A DNA stretch of 64,000 nucleotides from UMGS1484 sp045593325 (lineage in GTDB: Bacteria; Bacillota; Clostridia; Oscillospirales; Acutalibacteraceae), in NCBI GenBank assembly GCA_045593325.1, contig JAZNWL010000041.1, forward strand, positions 1 to 64,000, written 5' to 3'. Position numbers and translations under genes: made by a program. How positions within the stretch are numbered: position 1 is the stretch's first letter; each line of letters begins with the position of its first letter. Of this stretch, positions 59,140 through 64,000 are shown in pieces. The notes under the pieces are model-generated. The model saw nothing but the letters and a program-made list of their open reading frames with translations. It made no database searches and was not told where the DNA came from.

Positions 59140-59168
59140 ATTATACCATAAAATCGACTTTCTGCAAA
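59140..59168 (-). promoter_or_regulatory. Promoter of the DUF4317 gene
   Basis: Minus strand TTTGCA (59163-59168), 17-bp spacer, TATAAT (59140-59145). Confidence 0.6.
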
Positions 59169-59195
59169 TATAAAAAACAACAAATCAACCTACTG

Positions 59196-59224
59196 TTGAA
59201 AAAAAAGACAAACTATGATATGAT
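59196..59224 (+). promoter_or_regulatory. Promoter of the SGNH hydrolase gene
   Basis: TTGAAA (59196-59201), 17-bp spacer, TATGAT (59219-59224). Confidence 0.7.
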
Positions 59225-59244
59225 ACCCAACGGAGGCGAACAGA

Positions 59245-59880
59245 ATGAAACAACCTACTCTTGCTATTTACGGCGATAGCATATCCATAAACTACGAAGG
59301 CGGCGGATGGCCACAAAAAATTGAATCTGTCATTGATTTCAAAACGATATATAACCATGCCATTGGCGGAAGCGGGCTTTCCCGTTCCACCCCCAATAAT
59401 ACCCTATCTTTATTGGACAAGGAAAACAATCTGCACCCGGATGCGGATATTGTTATCCTTTGGCACGGCACCAACGAATGGTATTGGGGATCCCCGGTGG
59501 GAAGTTGTGAAGAGGAAAGCGAAGATACCTTCGCAGGAGCAATTTCTTCAGCGGTTCACAAATTGCGACTTGTAAATCCCCACGTTAAAATTATTTGGAT
59601 CACTCCCCTTTTCCGTCATCAACCGCCCAACAAAACCCAAAACACCAATGAGGCTTGGGACAGTAAAAACTGTGCAGGCTTTACTATGAAAGATTACGAT
59701 GCTGTGATTTGGGAGCAAAGCAACCGTTTATGTTTCCCGGTGATTGACCTGAGAAGACTCACCAATTTTGGTGTGGAAAACAAACACATCTATTACCGAG
59801 ACATTGCACATCCTTCGGAAAAAGGATTTGAGCTGATTGCCGACCTGATTGCACGGCATTTGAAACAATGGTATTTGTAA
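59245..59880 (+). CDS. SGNH/GDSL-type hydrolase
   Basis: A 211-residue esterase-like protein. Block I is IYGDSIS with the nucleophilic serine at residue 12, block II has AIGGSGLSRS, block III is LWHGTNEWYWGSP, and the Asp/His pair is in RDIAHPSEKGFELIADL. This family removes acyl groups from sugars or lipids. No signal peptide, so it is probably cytoplasmic. GGAGG lies ahead of the ATG. An alpha/beta hydrolase gene follows after 12 bp, suggesting joint deacylation, which is inference. Confidence 0.88.
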   Translation: MKQPTLAIYGDSISINYEGGGWPQKIESVIDFKTIYNHAIGGSGLSRSTPNNTLSLLDKENNLHPDADIVILWHGTNEWYWGSPVGSCEEESEDTFAGAISSAVHKLRLVNPHVKIIWITPLFRHQPPNKTQNTNEAWDSKNCAGFTMKDYDAVIWEQSNRLCFPVIDLRRLTNFGVENKHIYYRDIAHPSEKGFELIADLIARHLKQWYL

Positions 59881-59892
59881 GGTGATGATACT

Positions 59893-60852
59893 ATGGTAGT
59901 TTTATGGATCACACTGGGGCTTGCAATACTGCTTTTGGCGGCAGTTTTGGTTATTTCCTATATTTGTTTTCGCATGGCCTTTTACGTACCAAACCGTGAC
60001 GCAGAAACCTTTGATGGTGAGGACGTACCCCAAGGCAAGATCTATGAGCCATTCAAAGAGAGCATGATAAACTGGACGAGAGAAACCGATGCCATGCCCC
60101 ATGAGGAATTCTCCATTACCTCATTGGATGGACTAAAACTTTTCGGCAAGTATTATGAATACAAAAAAGGGGCTCCCATTGAGTTGATGTTTCACGGGTA
60201 CCGAGGAACTGCCCGGCGGGACCTTTCGGGTGGCGTTCAGCGTTGCTTTCAACTGAAAAGAAGTGCACTCATTGTCAGCCAACGTTCCAGTGAAAAAAGC
60301 GAAGGCAACGTGATCACCTTTGGGATTCAGGAACACAAGGACTGCCTTGGTTGGATCAACTTTATGATAAACCATTTCGGGCCGGATGTAAAAATCATTT
60401 TAACAGGCATTTCTATGGGGGCTTCTACCGTGCTAATGGCGGCGGGAAAGCCTTTGCCTAAAAATGTGATTGGTGTTCTTGCAGACTGCGGTTATAACAG
60501 CCCAAAAGATATTATAAAAAAGGTCATAAAACACATGGGACTACCCCCAACACCCGGTTATTTCTTCGTGAAATTGGGAGCGCGTATCTACGGGCATTTT
60601 AATTTGGAAGAAACCTCTCCCGAAACAGCGATGAAAAACTGTACCGTTCCCGTTATCTTTTTCCATGGAGAAAGTGATGATTACGTGCCCTGTGAAATGA
60701 GCCAAATCAATTATGATGCCTGCCGTGGCAAGAAAAAGATCGTAACCGTTCCCAATGCAGGCCATGGTCTTTCCTATCTTGTGGATCCTGAAACCTATTT
60801 ACAGTCGTTACGGGACTTCTTTGGTGAAGACGCATCGTACAAGGAATCATGA
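59893..60852 (+). CDS. Alpha/beta hydrolase with N-terminal membrane anchor
   Basis: A 319-residue protein with one N-terminal membrane segment (VLWITLGLAILLLAAVLVIS) and an alpha/beta hydrolase domain: FHGYRGTARRDLSGG (oxyanion region), nucleophile elbow LTGISMGAS, FHGESDDYVP and the catalytic histidine in NAGHGLSY. This matches BAAT/YqiK-type or serine-aminopeptidase-like hydrolases of Firmicutes; the substrate is unknown. GGTGATG precedes the ATG. Co-transcribed with the SGNH hydrolase. Confidence 0.88.
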   Translation: MVVLWITLGLAILLLAAVLVISYICFRMAFYVPNRDAETFDGEDVPQGKIYEPFKESMINWTRETDAMPHEEFSITSLDGLKLFGKYYEYKKGAPIELMFHGYRGTARRDLSGGVQRCFQLKRSALIVSQRSSEKSEGNVITFGIQEHKDCLGWINFMINHFGPDVKIILTGISMGASTVLMAAGKPLPKNVIGVLADCGYNSPKDIIKKVIKHMGLPPTPGYFFVKLGARIYGHFNLEETSPETAMKNCTVPVIFFHGESDDYVPCEMSQINYDACRGKKKIVTVPNAGHGLSYLVDPETYLQSLRDFFGEDASYKES

Positions 60853-60882
60853 AAACCCACCGACTCTTGGTCGGTGGGTTTT
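60852..60882. terminator. Bidirectional terminator after the alpha/beta hydrolase gene
   Basis: AAAACCCACCGAC pairs with GTCGGTGGGTTTT around a 5-nt loop. Confidence 0.92.
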
Positions 60883-60904
60883 ATAAGTAACCAAACAAAA
60901 CAAA

Positions 60905-61255
60905 TTACCATTCACAATCCAAACTCAGGTTGTTCCATCGAAACGTAGCTTCTGTTTCCGGCATGTGCAACTGACATTCTCTATAATACGGTTTCTTCTT
61001 GGAATGGATAGCACATTGCCACATTTGTTCAAAATGGGACCTATACTGATAAATAAATTCTATCGTGCATTCATCATTGTTGATAGCGTTTAACAGGTCA
61101 CTCATTTTCCATATTTCTACATTGGTTTTCTTGAAAATATTCCGTTCAAATACATGAACTATAATATCCTCAATACTTTCTATGGAAAAGTCAACAACTG
61201 CTGAATCTGTTCTATGGATTTTGGTCAATGCGCTATCGGTATGTTGCGGTTGCAT
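60905..61255 (-). CDS. Small hypothetical protein, start uncertain
   Basis: A possible 116-residue protein starting MQPQHTDSALTKIHRTD and ending FRWNNLSLDCEW. The codon pattern looks protein-like (VDFSIESIEDIIVHVF, WKMSDLLNAINNDECTIEF), but there is no good ribosome binding site before the ATG at 61255 or the GTG at 61270, and the longer frame runs into the terminator of the upstream surface-protein gene. It may be a real orphan gene or a remnant. Family not recognised. Confidence 0.4.
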   Translation of the reverse strand: MQPQHTDSALTKIHRTDSAVVDFSIESIEDIIVHVFERNIFKKTNVEIWKMSDLLNAINNDECTIEFIYQYRSHFEQMWQCAIHSKKKPYYRECQLHMPETEATFRWNNLSLDCEW

Positions 61256-61300
61256 CCTTTTTGATTTCACTCGGTACAGCGTTTTGACATTTAACAACAA

Positions 61301-61327
61301 CAGCAGGCCGCACAAAGCGGTCTGCTG
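61301..61327 (-). terminator. Terminator of the repeat surface protein gene
   Basis: CAGCAG-G-CCGC pairs with GCGG-T-CTGCTG; T-rich TTGTTGTTAAA follows on the minus strand. Confidence 0.8.
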
Positions 61328-61341
61328 AAGTCGTTTAGAAG

Positions 61342-64000
61342 TTATAATTCCACAGGGAATTTATCGATTTTTCCAACTGCCTTTTTCAGGATATTGAGGG
61401 CATCAACGGCATCGGTTTTTCCATCACCGTTGGTATCGGCGGCTTTGAATTGCTCGTCGGTCAAATTAACTTTACCAACAGCCGATTTAAGTACTTCCAA
61501 AGCATCGACGGCGTTGACTTTTCCGTCACCGTCAATGTCACCAACAACATACTTATTAATAGAATCGTATGTCGCAGTATAAGCCTTGTTTCCGTTACAT
61601 GCCACTACGCTACTATCCCAACCAGCGAATGTATATGTATATTCATCATCTTCAGGTTTGGTTGGAATATTAGGCGCTATAACAGTATCGCCGTAATGAT
61701 AGGTCTTGCTTGACAATACAGTGCCATCATAATTCTTAAAAACCACAGTATAGTCGATATAATTAGGAGTATAGGTTGCAGTGTAGGTTGCATTACCCAC
61801 ACAAGTCACAACTGTCTTGTTCCAACCTGCAAAGGTGTAGGTATAAGTATTATCTGCAGATTTAGTAGGAGCACTAGGTTCGACAACAGTATCGCCGTAA
61901 TGATAAGTCTCAGTAGCCAGGGTTGTTCCGTTCCAGTTTTTAAATACAATGGTATAATTAATATATGTTGGTTTGTAAGTTGCCATATATGTTGTATCAC
62001 CAGCACAATCAACTATTGCATTATCCCAACCGGCAAAAGTATAAGTATAGGTGTTATCTGCCGCCTTGGTAGGATTAGTAGGTTCTGTTACCTTATCACC
62101 ATAGCGATAAGTTCTGCTTGATATAACTGTATCGTTCCAATTTTTAAATACAACAGTATAGTTGATATAAATGGGCGTATAAGTTGCCGTGTAAGTTGCA
62201 TTACCCGCACAGTCAACAACGGTCTTATCCCAACCTGCAAATGTGTAGGTATAGGTATTATCCGCTGTTTTGCTAGGATTTGTAGGCATTGTTACCTTAT
62301 CACCATAATGATACGTTTTGGTTGATAAAACGACACCGTTATAATTTTTAAATATTACGGTATAGTCGATATAATTAGGTGTATAAGCTGCAGTGTAGAT
62401 TGCATTACCGGCGCAGTTAGTTATTGGCTTATCCCAACCCGCAAAAGTGTAGGTATAGGTGTTATCCGCTACCTTTGTTGGATTTACAGGGGCTGTTATG
62501 CTATCTCCGTAATGATAATTTCTTTGCGATAAAATAGTTCCGTCACTATTTTTAAAAGTAACAACATAATTAATGTGGTTTGAATTATACGTAGCAGTAT
62601 AAACCGTATCTCCCGTTACACTTGTCACTTTTTTATCCCAACCGGCAAACGAATAAGTATAGGTTGAATCTGATGCTTTACCGGGATCGTTAGGGATTTC
62701 AACCGTGTCACCGTAATGATAACTTTTTGTTGAAATAATTGAACCGTCATCATTTTTAAAGGTCACAGTATACTCTACAAATTCCGAAGTAAATACTGCT
62801 GTATATATTTTATTACCATCGCACGGACAAACTGAGCTATCCCATCCTGCAAATATGTATTTATATCGTGAATCAGATGGTTTTTGAGGAACATTAGAAG
62901 GAACTACAACAGTATCACCATAATGGTAAGTGTTGCTAAGCAACTCGCTACCATCATAATTTTTGAAAACAACAGTGTATTCTATTGGAGTTGATTCGTA
63001 CACAGCGGTATACACTGCATCACCTTCACAAGATGTAACCTCTTTATCCCAACCGATAAAGGTATATGTATACGCATTATCTTTTCCACGAGAAGGTGCA
63101 TCTGGCTCGGTTATAGAGTCACCCAGATAATAATATTCACTGCTCAAAATCGTTCCGTCATAATCCTTAAAAATAATCAAAGGTAAAAATTCTTGGCAAT
63201 TTTGACATTGATTGTTCGCATAATCGTGTCCGGTAGCATCCACCGTCGCAAAGTCCTTCTGCACGTCGCATATGCTACAATGAATAGATTTTGAACCGGG
63301 GATTGTGCAAGTGGGTTCAACATCAATAGTGTATTCACTATTCCACTCGTGTGTATGCAAAGGAATATCAGTTGACTCCGCATATGTTCCGCCGAAAGCG
63401 TACATATCATTATCACCAGCTACATAGCCTGCTGAAAGGTGATGCTCACCTTCCACCGCAATCCATGTTGTAGATGCAGTTGCCGCAATCACACCATCAG
63501 CAGAAACGGCATCAGTAATAGAAGCAGTTGCAAACTCACGTCCGTCAAGTTTGAAAGAAATATATCCTTTTAGTTTTGGCGTTGTGATATTGCTCGTGCG
63601 AGAAATACGCACGTCCGCAATTATGTTTATCGTATCGTAACCGACACAATCCGAGGGATTTACAAGGATATCGTCTACTGTAACTGTGAATTTTCCGTTA
63701 GTATTATAGGTACCCTCGTGCTGATAAGCACCTTCACCTGTGACGGTGCAATTCTTAAATACAGGTAAAGAGACATTGGTTGCACGACCATACGTTGCAA
63801 ATTCAAGTGTTCCGCCGGTCACTTCCAGCGTTCCTGGTGCACCGACGCCGTTATAATAACCGCCACCAATATCAAACCCATTTCCATCACCTTGTGCAAA
63901 AACATATCCACCATTTATTCTAACATTGAACCCGTCTTTTTGTTCGGCATTGCCTGCGCCTCCGATACCCGCACCATTAAATTTTCCGTATGCATAAACA
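61342..64000 (-). CDS. Large surface protein with eight InlB-type repeats and C-terminal dockerin (5' end beyond window)
   Basis: An open frame enters from the right edge with no start codon in the window; 885 residues are visible. The first part has GAGIGGAGN and GFDIGGGYYNGVGAPG, like Gly-rich beta-helix surface proteins. A Cys motif follows (PTCTIPGSKSIHCSICDVQ... GHDYANNQCQNC). Then come eight tandem repeats of about 68 residues with FKN-x-DG, YHYGD, YTFAGWD and YTATY, the InlB B-repeat (Flg_new) type. The C-terminus is a dockerin: GDIDGDGKVNAVDALEVL and ADTNGDGKTDAVDALNIL. Probably secreted and held on the cell or a cellulosome-like complex through its dockerin. Two dockerin genes occur in this window but no cohesin. 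Confidence 0.9.
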   Translation of the reverse strand, partial: VYAYGKFNGAGIGGAGNAEQKDGFNVRINGGYVFAQGDGNGFDIGGGYYNGVGAPGTLEVTGGTLEFATYGRATNVSLPVFKNCTVTGEGAYQHEGTYNTNGKFTVTVDDILVNPSDCVGYDTINIIADVRISRTSNITTPKLKGYISFKLDGREFATASITDAVSADGVIAATASTTWIAVEGEHHLSAGYVAGDNDMYAFGGTYAESTDIPLHTHEWNSEYTIDVEPTCTIPGSKSIHCSICDVQKDFATVDATGHDYANNQCQNCQEFLPLIIFKDYDGTILSSEYYYLGDSITEPDAPSRGKDNAYTYTFIGWDKEVTSCEGDAVYTAVYESTPIEYTVVFKNYDGSELLSNTYHYGDTVVVPSNVPQKPSDSRYKYIFAGWDSSVCPCDGNKIYTAVFTSEFVEYTVTFKNDDGSIISTKSYHYGDTVEIPNDPGKASDSTYTYSFAGWDKKVTSVTGDTVYTATYNSNHINYVVTFKNSDGTILSQRNYHYGDSITAPVNPTKVADNTYTYTFAGWDKPITNCAGNAIYTAAYTPNYIDYTVIFKNYNGVVLSTKTYHYGDKVTMPTNPSKTADNTYTYTFAGWDKTVVDCAGNATYTATYTPIYINYTVVFKNWNDTVISSRTYRYGDKVTEPTNPTKAADNTYTYTFAGWDNAIVDCAGDTTYMATYKPTYINYTIVFKNWNGTTLATETYHYGDTVVEPSAPTKSADNTYTYTFAGWNKTVVTCVGNATYTATYTPNYIDYTVVFKNYDGTVLSSKTYHYGDTVIAPNIPTKPEDDEYTYTFAGWDSSVVACNGNKAYTATYDSINKYVVGDIDGDGKVNAVDALEVLKSAVGKVNLTDEQFKAADTNGDGKTDAVDALNILKKAVGKIDKFPVEL
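61555..63182 (-). repeat. Eight tandem InlB-type coding repeats of about 205 bp
   Basis: Within the surface protein gene the DNA encoding YTFAGWD recurs about every 205 bp eight times. Neighbouring copies in the middle are most alike, which suggests growth by unequal recombination; copies near each end are more diverged. Confidence 0.9.

Noticed and set aside
61555..63182. CRISPR array
   Set aside because: The periodic repeats are about 205 bp, lie within an open frame and encode InlB-type repeats.

Overview
The window looks like a chromosome segment from a spore-forming member of class Clostridia (Bacillota), probably an uncultured gut or rumen lineage. The evidence is a conserved spoIIGA-sigE-sigG cluster plus an uninterrupted sigK, strong AGGAGG-type ribosome binding sites, consensus TTGACA/TATAAT promoters with 17-bp spacers, a Na+-pumping oxaloacetate decarboxylase operon, dockerin-type calcium repeats, InlB-type repeats and TasA-like surface proteins. 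Genus cannot be read from the sequence. All three stop codons are used, so the code is standard.

Layout. 0-5 kb is a degraded or mobile-looking edge: a partial gene, a DUF4143-type ATPase whose promoter is bracketed by direct repeats, a tRNA-Pro flanked by TTTTGACCAC repeats, and a surface-protein/signal-peptidase locus carrying four inactivating lesions. 5-9.5 kb holds small metabolic genes (TIGR04076 protein, nitroreductase, MATE pump, an orphan corrinoid protein, an amidase-like protein), three tRNAs and a branched array of hairpins. 9.5-13.2 kb has rodA and a tsaE-tsaB-rpiB-upp run. 13.2-16.3 kb is one very large ECF sigma factor fused to about 870 extra residues. 16.5-23.6 kb is a polA-led operon with a dead phosphatase/RimI fusion, two glycosyltransferases and a Wzx-type flippase. 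23.7-30.7 kb has three tRNAs, NAD(P)HX repair, a B12-radical SAM protein, a hemolysin-III homologue and an iron alcohol dehydrogenase.

30.7-36.4 kb is the sporulation block: sigG, sigE, spoIIGA, a class A PBP and, divergently, sigK. spoIIGA (the pro-sigma-E protease) runs 158 nt into sigE, so its tail shares DNA with the pro-sequence it is expected to cleave. 36.5-38.7 kb encodes a secreted dockerin/GxGYxYP protein. 39-46.6 kb is gltX-glnS followed by the oxaloacetate decarboxylase genes and a small ArsR-like regulator. 46.7-54.7 kb has a histidine phosphatase, proS, a Ser/Glu-rich membrane protein, a mutY-galM-like-cca operon and a SulP transporter. 54.8-60.9 kb carries a two-gene TasA-like/PETG-anchored operon and small membrane or hydrolase genes. 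The right edge is the C-terminal part of a large surface protein with eight InlB-type repeats and a dockerin.

The most noteworthy items are the giant sigma-factor fusion, the spoIIGA/sigE overlap, the dead LMW-PTP-RimI fusion (the two families often found beside tsaEB and rpiB-upp but absent there), and the hairpin array between two terminators.
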